This document shows, piece after piece, positions 54,663 to 63,303 of a stretch of 64,000 bases of DNA. The translations under genes were made by a program, and so were the position numbers. Each line of letters starts with the position of its first letter. The first letter of the stretch is position 1. The notes under the pieces were generated by a model, which saw only the letters and a list, made by a program, of their open reading frames with translations, did no database searches and was not told the origin of the DNA. The stretch is from Frondihabitans sp. 762G35 (GTDB lineage: Bacteria > Actinomycetota > Actinomycetes > Actinomycetales > Microbacteriaceae), in the NCBI RefSeq assembly GCF_002074055.1, contig NZ_CP014619.1, forward strand, positions 2,170,001 to 2,234,000, written 5' to 3'.

Positions 54663-54718
54663 GCATTCAGTGTAGCGGTTCGCATCGGGCGTGCAGGACG
54701 GAGGGCTTTGATGGACGC

Positions 54719-55396
54719 ATGAGAATCGTCATCGCCGGAGGCCACGGAAAGATCGCCCTCCTCCTCGCTCGCCAGCTGTCCGACGCCGGTCACGACCCCG
54801 TCGGGATCATCCGGAAGGCGGAGCAGACCGCCGACCTCGAGCAGGCGGGTGCGCGGGCTCTCGTGCTCGACCTGGAGTCGAGCGACGTGGACTCGCTCGC
54901 GGGTCACCTCGACGGGGCCGACGCGGTCGTGTTCGCGGCGGGTGGCGGCGGGTCGAGCGGCGCCGAACGCAAGCTCTCGATCGACCGTGACGGGGCGATC
55001 CTGCTGGCCGATGCCGCCGAGAAGGCGGGCGTCTCGCGCTACGTTCTGGTGTCGTCGATGCACGCCGACGACTTCGACGCGGATCGCGCGACGCTGCCCG
55101 CGGAGGGCGACGACGTGTTCCAGGTCTACCTGCGCGCGAAGAGCGAGGCCGACGCCGACCTCCGCTCGCGCGACGCGCTCGACTGGACCATCGTGCGTCC
55201 CGGCACCCTGACCGACGACGCCCCCACCGGGAACGTCTCCGTCGCCGCCCGCTTCGACGAGGGCACCATCTCGAGGGCCGACGTGGCCGCCCTGATCGTC
55301 TCCGCTCTCACGGAGGGCACGGCCGTGAAGACGCAGTTCGAGGTCATCACCGGCGAGGTGCCGATCAGCGACGCTCTCACGACCATCAAGTACTGA
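54719..55396 (+). CDS. NAD(P)-binding Rossmann-fold protein (NmrA/SDR-like)
   Basis: A 225-residue atypical short-chain dehydrogenase-like protein. It has the nucleotide fold RIVIAGGHGKIALLLARQL, an AVVFAAGGGG strand, and YVLVSSMHADDFD followed by VYLRAKSEAD, in which the Tyr/Lys pair of SDR enzymes appears as a degenerate Y-x-x-x-K; WTIVRPGTLTDD is the usual late SDR segment. These are often NADP-dependent reductases or redox-sensing regulators (YhfK/YtfG-like). Divergent from the SRP RNA gene. Substrate unknown. Confidence 0.85.
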   Translation: MRIVIAGGHGKIALLLARQLSDAGHDPVGIIRKAEQTADLEQAGARALVLDLESSDVDSLAGHLDGADAVVFAAGGGGSSGAERKLSIDRDGAILLADAAEKAGVSRYVLVSSMHADDFDADRATLPAEGDDVFQVYLRAKSEADADLRSRDALDWTIVRPGTLTDDAPTGNVSVAARFDEGTISRADVAALIVSALTEGTAVKTQFEVITGEVPISDALTTIKY

Positions 55397-55422
55397 CCCG
55401 ATCGACCCTCGGGCCGCCGCCG

Positions 55423-56616
55423 TCAGACGATGGCGGCGGCCTGGCGGGCGATCTCGAGCTCCTCGTCGGTGGGAACGACGAGGACCGAGACGCGTGCCCC
55501 CTCGCGGGAGATGAACCGCGCCTCGCGCGACGAGAGCTCGTTGCGGTCGTCGTCGATCTCGATGCCGAGGAACTCCAGGCCGGCGAGCGTGCGCCGCCTC
55601 AAGAGAGCGTTGTTCTCCCCCACGCCGGCGGTGAACACCACCGTGTCCAGCCCGCCCAGCTGCGCCGCGTAAGCGCCGACGTAGTGCCGGATCCGGTGCC
55701 GGTAGACCGCCAGCGCGGCCTCGGCGACACCGTCGCCCCGCGACGCGGAGTCCTGCACGTCGCGCATGTCGCCGTTGCCGGTGAGCCCGAGGAGACCGCT
55801 CCGCTTGTTGAGCATCGTCTCGAGCTCGTCGAAGCCGAGACCGGCCTCGCGGTGCAGGTGGAAGATGACCGCAGGATCGACGTCGCCGGAGCGCGTGCCC
55901 ATCACGAGCCCCTCCAGCGGGGTCAGGCCCATGGAGGTCTCGATGCTCCGCCCACCGCTGATGGCCGTCGCCGAGGCACCGTTCCCGATGTGCAGGACGA
56001 TCATCTTCAGCTCCGCGAGCGGCACTCCGAGGAACTCCGCCGCGCGAGCGGACACGAACTTGTGAGACGTGCCGTGGAATCCGTAGCGCCGGACGTCGTA
56101 CTCCCGCGCGAGGGCGTCGTCGATCGCGTAGGTGTAGGCGGCGGGCGTCAGCGTCTGGTGGAACGCGGTGTCGAAGACCGCCACCTGGGGGGCGTCGGGG
56201 AAAGCGTCGCGCGCGGCACGGATGCCCTGGAGGTTGGCGGGGTTGTGGAGCGGCGCCAGCGCGGAGAGGCGCTCGATCGACGCTTCGACTCCGGGGGTGA
56301 CCACCGTCGCCCGGTCGAACTCCGACCCGCCGTGCACGACGCGGTGCCCCACGGCGATCAGCGGGTGCTCGGCGAACGAGGGCCCGTGCTTCTCGAAGGC
56401 CGCCAGCATCGCCGCGAAGCCGGCCACGTGGTCGGCGATGGGCTGGGAGTCGTTGGTGGTCTCCTCCCCCGTCTCGACGTTGCGGTGCTTCGTCTGCCCC
56501 GTGGGCTCGCCGATGCGCTCGACGAGTCCCGAGGCCAGCGTCCTCTCGCCGTCGAGTTCGATCAGCTGGTACTTGAACGACGACGAACCGGAGTTGACGA
56601 CGAGGACGGCGCTCAC
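55423..56616 (-). CDS. ackA: acetate kinase
   Basis: A 397-residue ASKHA-fold enzyme interconverting acetyl phosphate + ADP and acetate + ATP. Visible are VLVVNSGSSSFKYQL at the start, GHRVVHGG, VAVFDTAFHQTL (catalytic Asp), GFHGTSHKFVS and LHIGNGASATAI, and GDVDPAVIFHL. Its ATG overlaps the pta stop (ATGA). Together they run overflow acetate production or acetate assimilation and set acetyl phosphate levels. Confidence 0.97.
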   Translation of the reverse strand: MSAVLVVNSGSSSFKYQLIELDGERTLASGLVERIGEPTGQTKHRNVETGEETTNDSQPIADHVAGFAAMLAAFEKHGPSFAEHPLIAVGHRVVHGGSEFDRATVVTPGVEASIERLSALAPLHNPANLQGIRAARDAFPDAPQVAVFDTAFHQTLTPAAYTYAIDDALAREYDVRRYGFHGTSHKFVSARAAEFLGVPLAELKMIVLHIGNGASATAISGGRSIETSMGLTPLEGLVMGTRSGDVDPAVIFHLHREAGLGFDELETMLNKRSGLLGLTGNGDMRDVQDSASRGDGVAEAALAVYRHRIRHYVGAYAAQLGGLDTVVFTAGVGENNALLRRRTLAGLEFLGIEIDDDRNELSSREARFISREGARVSVLVVPTDEELEIARQAAAIV

Positions 56617-58757
56617 AGGGCGGCTCCTTCGGAGGGGTCGGGTGTCGGGTGGGAAGCGGGCTCGATGCCCGCCTGGATGGCCGTGATGGCGACCGTGTTG
56701 ACGATGTCGCTCACCAGGGCGCCACGGGAGAGGTCGTTGATCGGCTTTCGGAGACCCTGCAGGATGGGCCCGATGGCGACGGCTCCTGCGCTCCGCTGCA
56801 CGGCCTTGTAGGTGTTGTTACCCGTGTTGAGGTCGGGGAAGATGAACACGGTGGCGCGCCCCGCCACCTCCGAGTCGGGCATCTTCGCCAGGGCCACGGT
56901 CGGGTCGGCCGCGGCGTCGTACTGGATCGGGCCCTCGACGAGCAGGTCGGGTCGGCGCTCGCGGACGAGAGCCGTGGCGAGCCGCACCTTCTCGACGTCG
57001 GCCCCCGAGCCGGAGTCGCCCGTGGAGTAGCTGAGCATCGCGATCCGCGGCTCGATGCCGAACTGGACGGCCGTCTGCGCCGACGAGATGGCGATGTCGG
57101 CGAGCTGCTCGGCGGTCGGATCGGGGATGACCGCGCAGTCGCCGTAGACGAGGACGCGGTCGGCGAGAGCCATGAGGAACACGCTCGACACCACCCCCAC
57201 GTCGGGCAGCGTCTTGATGACCTCGAACGCCGGGCGGATCGTGTGCGCGGTCGTGTGCTTGGCACCGGAGACCATGCCGTCGGCGAGGCCGAGCTTCACC
57301 ATCATGGTGCCGAAGTAGGAGACGTCGGTGACGGTGTCCATCGCGCGGTCCATCGTGATCCCCTTGTGTGCGCGCAGCTCGGCGTAGGCCGTGGCGAAGC
57401 GCACCTGGAGATCGTGGTCGGTCGGATCGAGGACGTCCGCCTCGCTCAGGTCGAGGCCGAGCTCCGCCCCCCGCGCCCGGATGCTCTGCTCGTCGCCGAG
57501 GAGCGTCAGCTTCGCGACGCCGCGCTGGAGCAGCGACGACGCGGCCCGCAGGATGCGGTCGTCGTCGCCCTCCGGCAGGACGATGTGCTTCTGGATGCTC
57601 CGCGCCCGATCGAGCAGCTGGTACTCGAACATCAGCGGCGTCACCACCGACGACGGGCTGACCTCGAGGAGCCGCAGCAGCTCCTTCGAGTCGACGTGCG
57701 TCTCGAAGAGGGCCAGCGCCAGATCGTACTTGCGCGGCGACTCCGCCGCGAGGCGACCGCGCGTCTGCGTGATGCGCAGCGCCGTGTCGTAGGTGCCCAG
57801 ATCGGACCACAGGATCGGGAGCGTGCTGTCGAGACCACCGAGGAGCCTCACGACCTGCGGTGCCAGATCGAAGCCGCCGTTCAGGACGATGCCCGCGAGC
57901 GACGGGAACGTGTCGGACGCGTGAGCGAGGACGGTTGCGACGAGCACGTCGGACCGGTCACCCGGCACCACGACGACCGCCCCCTCCGTCAGCCGCGGCA
58001 GGACGTTCTCCATCGACATCGCCGCCACGACGACACCGACCGCCTCGCGGTCGAGGAGCTCCTCGTCGCCTCGCAGGAGGCGCGCGTGCGTCGCGGCCAT
58101 CACCGCGCGGAGCGTCGGCGAGACGAGGACGCGGTCCTCCGGCAGCGCCCACACCGGAACCCGGCCGGTGGCGGTGCCCTCGAGGGCGTCGCCGATGCCG
58201 TCGACGACCTCCCCCATCAGATCGGTCTCGACCCGGTTCGCGACGACGGCGAGGAGTGTCGCGTGCTCGCTCCGCAACTCCGCCGTGGTGAGATCGGCGA
58301 CCTGGCGCATGTCCGCGCCCGTCCGGGGCTGAGCGCCGTCCGACGTGCGACCCCCCAGGACGAGCAGGACCGGGGCCCCCAGGTTCGCGGCGATCCTCGC
58401 GTTGAACGACAGCTCGGTGGGGCTCCCGACGTCGGTGTAGTCGGAGCCGATGATGACGACCGCGTCGCACTGACGCTCCACCGCCGCGAACCGCCCCACG
58501 ATCGTCGCGAGCGCGGTGTCCGGATCGGCGTGGACGTCGTCGTACGTGACACCGATGCAGTCGTCGTAGTCGAGATCCACGCTGTCGTGCGCGAGGAGCA
58601 GCTCCAGCACGTAGTCGGGCTCGCTCGTCGACCGGGCGACCGGGCGGAAGACACCGACACGCCCCACCTCGTGGCTCAGCGTGTCGAGCACACCCAGCGC
58701 GATCGTGGACTTCCCGGTGTGGCCTTCGGCGGACGTGATGTAGATGCGAGTCGACAC
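56613..58757 (-). CDS. pta: phosphate acetyltransferase (long, three-domain form)
   Basis: A 714-residue enzyme converting acetyl-CoA + phosphate to acetyl phosphate + CoA. The N-terminal third is a BioD-like P-loop domain (YITSAEGHTGKSTIALG), the middle a DRTGG-type regulatory domain (about 210-330), and the C-terminal 330 residues the catalytic PTA_PTB domain (VLPEGDDDRILRAASSLL ... MVSGAKHTTAHTIRPAF ... VFPDLNTGNNTYKAVQ with FIFPDL). The GTG at 58757 begins the family sequence. Forms an operon with ackA. Confidence 0.96.
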   Translation of the reverse strand: MSTRIYITSAEGHTGKSTIALGVLDTLSHEVGRVGVFRPVARSTSEPDYVLELLLAHDSVDLDYDDCIGVTYDDVHADPDTALATIVGRFAAVERQCDAVVIIGSDYTDVGSPTELSFNARIAANLGAPVLLVLGGRTSDGAQPRTGADMRQVADLTTAELRSEHATLLAVVANRVETDLMGEVVDGIGDALEGTATGRVPVWALPEDRVLVSPTLRAVMAATHARLLRGDEELLDREAVGVVVAAMSMENVLPRLTEGAVVVVPGDRSDVLVATVLAHASDTFPSLAGIVLNGGFDLAPQVVRLLGGLDSTLPILWSDLGTYDTALRITQTRGRLAAESPRKYDLALALFETHVDSKELLRLLEVSPSSVVTPLMFEYQLLDRARSIQKHIVLPEGDDDRILRAASSLLQRGVAKLTLLGDEQSIRARGAELGLDLSEADVLDPTDHDLQVRFATAYAELRAHKGITMDRAMDTVTDVSYFGTMMVKLGLADGMVSGAKHTTAHTIRPAFEVIKTLPDVGVVSSVFLMALADRVLVYGDCAVIPDPTAEQLADIAISSAQTAVQFGIEPRIAMLSYSTGDSGSGADVEKVRLATALVRERRPDLLVEGPIQYDAAADPTVALAKMPDSEVAGRATVFIFPDLNTGNNTYKAVQRSAGAVAIGPILQGLRKPINDLSRGALVSDIVNTVAITAIQAGIEPASHPTPDPSEGAAL

Positions 58758-58930
58758 GAGGCAACTGTATGGCCGCAGGCTCCGAGCATCCTGCGCCGTC
58801 CTCCACCGACCCGATCCCCGGACGACTACTCCACAGGAGTCGCGGGATGGTTCGTCACCGGCCGGAAGACCCGGTAGAGTTCTCTAGGTCGTCCGGCTCG
58901 ACACCCCCCCGGGGTGCGATCCCGACTGCT

Positions 58931-59015
58931 GGAGAATTCGCCTAGTGGCCTATGGCGCACGCTTGGAAAGCGTGTTGGGTGCAAGCCCTCGGGGGTTCGA
59001 ATCCCCCATTCTCCG
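58931..59015 (+). tRNA. tRNA-Ser (GGA anticodon)
   Basis: 85 bases with a long variable arm. The acceptor GGAGAAT pairs with ATTCTCC, discriminator G. The anticodon stem ACGCT/AGCGT encloses TTGGAAA (anticodon GGA, reads TCC/TCT). The variable arm contains GTTGGGTGCAAGCCCTC and the T arm GGGGGTTCGAATCCCCC. CCA is not encoded. Confidence 0.95.
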
Positions 59016-59017
59016 CA

Positions 59018-59058
59018 CAGGAAAAGCCCTGCCCCTTCTGGGGCGGGGCTTTTCCTGT
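59018..59058 (+). terminator. tRNA-Ser terminator
   Basis: Arms CAGGAAAAGCCC-GCCCC (59018-59035) and GGGGCGGGGCTTTTCCTG (59040-59057) form a long stem with a four-base loop. The A-rich 5' arm and T-rich 3' arm make it a strong, possibly bidirectional terminator. Confidence 0.88.
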
Positions 59059-59153
59059 GCGGAGACCACGTTTGGCGCCCTCCGGGCGCGCCCGGCGATC
59101 GTTGGGCGGGGTGGTGCGGCACCCGGCGCGTTCTGTTGCACGGGGCGGGGCGG

Positions 59154-59418
59154 GTGCGACCTGCGGTCGGCACTCGCCCCTTGCGGCGGAGGGGCGGGGC
59201 GGGTGCGGCCTTCGGCCGGCACTCGCCCCTTTGCGGCACGGGTGGGCGTGCGGCCTGCGGCCGGCACTCGCGTGGGGCGTGCGGCCTGCGGCCGGCATTT
59301 GCGTGCGTGCGACAGGGGCGTGCGGCCTTCGGCCGACACTCGCGTGCGGGGTGGAGCGTGCGGCCTTCGGCCGACACTTGCGTGCGTGCGACGGGGGCGT
59401 GCGGCCTGCGGCCGACAC
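59154..59418. repeat. seven-copy hairpin array downstream of tRNA-Ser
   Basis: Seven copies of a 20-base hairpin unit, GTGCGGCC-TGC-GGCCGGCAC or close variants, begin at 59154, 59203, 59248, 59279, 59320, 59358 and 59399 (spacing 31-49 bases). Each folds as eight base pairs with one bulged purine and a three-base loop. The first copy reads GTGCGACC-TGC-GGTCGGCAC: a G:C pair is replaced by A:T on both arms, a compensatory change. Copies 4 and 6 also share a GCGTGCGTGCGAC linker. The array starts about 95 bases past the tRNA-Ser terminator and ends 64 bases before the S4-domain gene. Confidence 0.88.
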
Positions 59419-59481
59419 TGGCGGGGCGGGGCGGGAGCAGGAGGGGGCGGGGCGGGGACGCAGCGCGCGTAGGGTGGAGGG

Positions 59482-59874
59482 GTGGCAGAGGCGACGACGG
59501 CGCGGGTGGACTCCTGGCTGTGGGCCGTCCGCCTGTACAGGACGCGATCGGCGGCCACGGCCGCGTGCCGCGCCGGACACGTACGGGTCAACGGGGAGCG
59601 GGCGAAGGCCGCGCAGACCGTCCGCGCCGGCGACGAGGTGCGGGCGCGCCAGGACGGCTTCGATCGCATCGTCGTGGTCGAGAAGCTCCTGGTCAAACGC
59701 GTCGGCGCACCGGTCGCCGCCGAGGCCCTGACCGACCTCACGCCGCCCCGGCCGCCGCGCGAGGAGGTCTTCTTCGTCCCCGTCCGAGACCGCGGAACCG
59801 GTCGTCCGACGAAGCGCGACCGCCGGGAGATCGACCGGCTCCGCGAGCGCCTCGACGACCTCCCCGACGACTGA
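59482..59874 (+). CDS. S4-domain RNA-binding protein (Hsp15/HslR-like)
   Basis: A 130-residue protein. Residues 8-55 (RVDSWLWAVRLYRTRSAATAAC ... GHVRVNGERAKAAQTVRAGDEV) are an S4 RNA-binding domain of the HslR/Hsp15 type, known in E. coli for binding stalled 50S-peptidyl-tRNA complexes. The C-terminus is charged (RPTKRDRREIDRLRERLDDL), probably helical. GTG start close behind the repeat array. A role in ribosome rescue is by family analogy. Confidence 0.88.
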   Translation: MAEATTARVDSWLWAVRLYRTRSAATAACRAGHVRVNGERAKAAQTVRAGDEVRARQDGFDRIVVVEKLLVKRVGAPVAAEALTDLTPPRPPREEVFFVPVRDRGTGRPTKRDRREIDRLRERLDDLPDD

Positions 59875-59907
59875 CGGCGCGCCGGGAATCACCGCCGGAA
59901 AAACATA

Positions 59908-59919
59908 CCGGTCGACCGG
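59908..59919. promoter_or_regulatory. palindrome upstream of the 207-residue membrane protein gene
   Basis: Perfect 12-base palindrome CCGGTCGACCGG, extended by near-symmetrical ATA flanks (ATACCGGTCGACCGGATAC). It lies about 116 bases upstream of the gene at 60036. A TTCCGC/TAAGGT pair with 16-base spacing follows at about 59940-59967 and could be the promoter. It is a possible operator. Confidence 0.4.
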
Positions 59920-60035
59920 ATACCTCCCGAACTGGGCTGTTCCGCAGTCGTCCGATTCCCGTAAGGTGATGCCAGCGCAGCGGGTACCAGGGGTGGGCCG
60001 CCTGCGATCGTTCCGATGTCCAGGGGAAAATCTCG

Positions 60036-60659
60036 ATGCACGACGAAATCGACAGCGTGACCGACGAGGTCCGTGAGACTCCGATCCAGGAGCTCGGCCG
60101 CACTGCCCTGCTCTCCGGCGCCGTCTCGCTCCTGCCGGTGTTCGCCGCCCTCGTCTGGCTGACCGTCGGCTCGGCGTGGTGGGTCGTCGTGATCCTCGCC
60201 GAGGTCGCGATCACCGCCCTGTTCTTCGCCGTCTACATCCGGTTCCGACTCGTCTTCGCCCAGGTCACGCCCACCGCGTTCGTGAAGCGCAGGATGCTCC
60301 TGCCCCTCGTCCACGTCGACCGCGACGAGATCGCCTCCCTCGTGATGGCCAAGGTCTACCGGCACAACTCGACCGAGGTCCTCCCCCAGCTCCTCGGCCT
60401 CGGCCCGGACGGCCGCCGAGTGCTCGGCATGAGCGGGCTGTTCTGGACCGAGGCCTCCATCCTGCGGATCGCCGAGGCCCTCGACGTCCAGACCGTCGTC
60501 GTCGAGGACCACCTGATGCGCCGCGACTACTACGCGCGCTTCCCGATGGCCCGCGCCTGGTACGGGCGCCGCGACGTCCGGACCCTCGCCGTCGTCGCGT
60601 CGATCGGAGTCGTGGCGCTGGCCGTCTCCGGTATCGAGAACCTCGTCAGCCTGCCCTAG
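60036..60659 (+). CDS. membrane protein with a PH-like cytoplasmic domain, function unknown
   Basis: A 207-residue protein with two N-terminal helices (about 24-44 and 46-66), a soluble middle and one C-terminal helix (about 183-203). The middle segment RRMLLPLVHVDRDEIASLVMAKVY resembles the strand pattern of bacterial PH-like domains (b-PH2), but no family is certain. It stands alone between the S4-domain gene and a convergent ATPase gene. Confidence 0.65.
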   Translation: MHDEIDSVTDEVRETPIQELGRTALLSGAVSLLPVFAALVWLTVGSAWWVVVILAEVAITALFFAVYIRFRLVFAQVTPTAFVKRRMLLPLVHVDRDEIASLVMAKVYRHNSTEVLPQLLGLGPDGRRVLGMSGLFWTEASILRIAEALDVQTVVVEDHLMRRDYYARFPMARAWYGRRDVRTLAVVASIGVVALAVSGIENLVSLP

Positions 60660-60679
60660 TCGGGGCGATCGGCGACGAG

Positions 60680-60693
60680 GGTCGTCGACGACC
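60680..60693. other. 14-base palindrome between convergent genes
   Basis: GGTCGTCGACGACC, a perfect palindrome lying in the 35-base gap between the membrane protein gene and the ATPase gene (stop at 60695). It is a possible short bidirectional terminator stem; without a loop or T run its role is unproven. Confidence 0.35.
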
Positions 60694-60694
60694 G

Positions 60695-62593
60695 TCAGCG
60701 ACGGCGCAGCGTGCCGAAGATCCCCTTGACCATCTCGCGGACGATCGTCTTGCCGGTCGACGACCCGAGGAGGTCCTCGATCATTGACCCCGCCCCCTGG
60801 GCCCGCGTGGTGGAGGCACGGGATCGCGTCGACGAGGCGCGGGTCTGCCGGGCCTTCTCCGTCTTCTCGAACTCGCGCTGCTGGCGCTCGAAGGCGGCCT
60901 GGGCCGTGGCACGCTCCTTGGCGGCGACGGCCTCGGCACGGGCATCCTGCTTGGCCTTCGCCTCGGCCTCCTTGGCCGCGAGCGCCTCCTCCTTCACGCG
61001 CTGCTCGGCCTCGACCTTCGCCCTGTCGGCCTGCGACGCGGCCTCGAGCTTCGCCGTCAGGATCTCGCGGGCCGACTCGCGGTCGATCGCGGTTCCGTAG
61101 GTCGCGAGGAGCGGGGACGACGCGACCGTCTGCTGCATCGTCGCCTCGGGTGTCGGCGCCATCGAGCTCCGGGGCGCCCGGAGCCGCGTCCACGCGACCG
61201 GCGATGGCGCCCCCTTCTCGTTCATGACCGTCACGATCGCCTCGCCCGTGGCGAGACCCTGGAGCACCTCGGCGAGGTCGTAGCCGCTCGACGGATAGGT
61301 CGACACGGTGGCTTTGAGGGCCTTGGCGTCGTCGGGCGTGAACGCACGGAGCTGGTGCTGCACGCGGGAGCCGAGCTGCGCCAGGATCTCGCCCGGGACG
61401 TCCTTCGGCGTCTGCGTGACGAAGACGATGCCGACCCCCTTCGAGCGGATGAGGCGCACGGTCTGGGTGATCTGCGTCAGGAAGTCCTTGGACGCGTCGC
61501 GGAAGAGCAGGTGCGCCTCGTCGAAGAAGAAGACCAGCTTCGGCTTGTCGAGGTCGCCGACCTCCGGCAGGTCGTTGTAGAGGTCGGCGAGCATCCACAT
61601 CAGGAAGGTCGAGAAGAGCGCCGGCTGCGTGGCCACCCCGGGGAGCTCCAGGAGGCTGACGATGCCGCGGCCGTCGGGCGCGAGGCGGAGGAACTCGGCC
61701 GTGTCGATCTCCGGCTCGCCGAAGAAGAGGTCCGCACCCTGGTCGGCGAACGTGACGAGCTCGCGCAGGATCACGCCGACGGTCGCCGAGCTGAGGCCCC
61801 CGAGGTCCTCGAGCTCGACCTTCCCGGCGTCACTCGTGAGAAAGGTCAGCACGGCACGGAGGTCGGTGAGGTCGAGGAGCGGCAGGCCCGCCTGCTCGGC
61901 GTAGTGGAAGACGAGCCCGAGGCTCGACTCCTGCGTGGCGTTGAGCCCGAGGACCTTGCTGAGCAGGAGCGGGCCGAAGCCCGACACCGTGGCCCGCACG
62001 GGGATCCCCGTCCCCCGTCCGCCGAGCGCGAAGTACTCCGTGGGCGCGGCCTCGGGCGACCAGTCCTGGCCGATCCCCCGCGTGCGCTCCAGCAGCTTTT
62101 CGTTCGACTCCCCCGGGCTGGCGATCCCCGAGAGGTCGCCCTTGATGTCCGCGGCGAAGACGGGCACGCCCGCGCGGGAGAGCTGCTCGGCCAGGACCTG
62201 CAGCGTCTTCGTCTTGCCGGTGCCGGTGGCTCCGGCGACGAGTCCGTGCCGATTGAGCATGGCGAGCGGGATGCGCACGGGCACGTCGGCGAGCGCGTCG
62301 CCGTTGACGAGCGCACCCATCTCGAGCGCGGGGCCGTCGAAGGAGTAGCCGGCGCGGATCCTGGCGACCTGGTCGGCGTCGAGGGGCCCGGCGGTCTCGA
62401 CCGCAGGAGCCACGGGACCACTGCTCGCCGTCGCCGCGGCTGCCGCCTCGGCGGCCGCACTCGCCAGAGCCGCAGCCTCCGCCGCACGCTCCTGCGCCCG
62501 CGCCAGGGCCTCGTCCGCCTCCCTCTTGGCGGTCTCGGCGGCGGCCACAGCCGCCTCCGCTTCGAGGCGTGCGGTTTCGGCGGCGTCGCTCAT
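60695..62593 (-). CDS. HerA/YjgR-like P-loop ATPase (DUF853)
   Basis: A 632-residue protein. An Ala/Glu-rich coiled-coil leader (1-70) precedes the ATPase: Walker A GATGTGKTKT near 120, Walker B VFFFDEAHLLF, and the LSGIASPGESNEK, GIVFVTQTPKDVPGEILAQLGSRVQHQLRAF blocks characteristic of DUF853/YjgR proteins, relatives of HerA-FtsK motor ATPases. The tail (530-632) is again coiled coil, followed by a conserved ending (SSTGKTIVREMVKGIFGTLRR). Function in bacteria is not established; it is widespread in actinobacteria. Confidence 0.87.
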   Translation of the reverse strand: MSDAAETARLEAEAAVAAAETAKREADEALARAQERAAEAAALASAAAEAAAAATASSGPVAPAVETAGPLDADQVARIRAGYSFDGPALEMGALVNGDALADVPVRIPLAMLNRHGLVAGATGTGKTKTLQVLAEQLSRAGVPVFAADIKGDLSGIASPGESNEKLLERTRGIGQDWSPEAAPTEYFALGGRGTGIPVRATVSGFGPLLLSKVLGLNATQESSLGLVFHYAEQAGLPLLDLTDLRAVLTFLTSDAGKVELEDLGGLSSATVGVILRELVTFADQGADLFFGEPEIDTAEFLRLAPDGRGIVSLLELPGVATQPALFSTFLMWMLADLYNDLPEVGDLDKPKLVFFFDEAHLLFRDASKDFLTQITQTVRLIRSKGVGIVFVTQTPKDVPGEILAQLGSRVQHQLRAFTPDDAKALKATVSTYPSSGYDLAEVLQGLATGEAIVTVMNEKGAPSPVAWTRLRAPRSSMAPTPEATMQQTVASSPLLATYGTAIDRESAREILTAKLEAASQADRAKVEAEQRVKEEALAAKEAEAKAKQDARAEAVAAKERATAQAAFERQQREFEKTEKARQTRASSTRSRASTTRAQGAGSMIEDLLGSSTGKTIVREMVKGIFGTLRRR

Positions 62594-62602
62594 GGCGACA
62601 GC

Positions 62603-63283
62603 CTAGGAGCCCGCGGGCGCCGCCGCTCGTTTTTCGAGCCGGTGTCGTTCCGCGAGGAGCCGGTACGCGAACGGCGCCCAGAGGACGACCGCCACTCCCG
62701 CGCCGATCAGGACGCCGCCGACGGTGTCCGAGAGCCAGTGGGCCCCCAGGTAGGTGCGGCTGAGGAGCATGAGCACGGAGTAGACGACGCCGGCGACCCA
62801 CACCCGGGTGCGGCGGAGGATCACGCCCAGCGTCACGGCGATCGTGACGGCGTTCGCCACGTGCCCGGACGGGAACGACCCGAAGTCGCTCGCGACGAGG
62901 ATGTCGAGGGGGCGCGCCCGGCCGAACAGGTGCTTGAGCAGCTGGACGACACCGGCGCTCAGCACGGACGCCAGGACGAAATAGAGGGCCGCCCAGCGTC
63001 TCCTGCGGACCACCAGGAGGAGCGCGATGACGATCGGCACGACGAAGATCCCGAACCAGCCTCCGCCGAGGAAGTTCATGACGAGGGCCGGGACCTCCCA
63101 CAGCGGCGACCGGTGCTCCACGATCTCGGCCATCCACTCGGTGTCGATCTCGAGCCGGCCCCGACGGAGCGTGACGAGCCAGCCCAGGAGGAGCGCCAGG
63201 CCGAGGCCGCCCAGGGCGGAGACGAAGGGCCATCGTCGCTGGACCCGGAGAGCGATCCGGCGCTCGTCGGTGGAGTCGGTCAT
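62603..63283 (-). CDS. PAP2-family phosphatase
   Basis: A 226-residue membrane phosphatase with about six helices. The three PAP2 catalytic motifs are present: KHLFGRARP (K-x6-RP, from Lys117), PSGH (138-141) and SRTYLGAHWLSD (SR-x5-H-x3-D). Such enzymes dephosphorylate lipid phosphates, for example undecaprenyl pyrophosphate or phosphatidic acid, on the outer membrane face. The actual substrate is unknown. The ATG at 63283 begins the first hydrophilic segment; a longer frame upstream is not membrane-like. Confidence 0.9.
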   Translation of the reverse strand: MTDSTDERRIALRVQRRWPFVSALGGLGLALLLGWLVTLRRGRLEIDTEWMAEIVEHRSPLWEVPALVMNFLGGGWFGIFVVPIVIALLLVVRRRRWAALYFVLASVLSAGVVQLLKHLFGRARPLDILVASDFGSFPSGHVANAVTIAVTLGVILRRTRVWVAGVVYSVLMLLSRTYLGAHWLSDTVGGVLIGAGVAVVLWAPFAYRLLAERHRLEKRAAAPAGS

Positions 63284-63303
63284 CGACCCACCGTACCGGG
63301 TGG

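Noticed and set aside
59154-59418. CRISPR array
   Set aside because: Spacing between hairpins is irregular (31-49 bases), the intervals are themselves partly repeated, and no cas gene is in the window.
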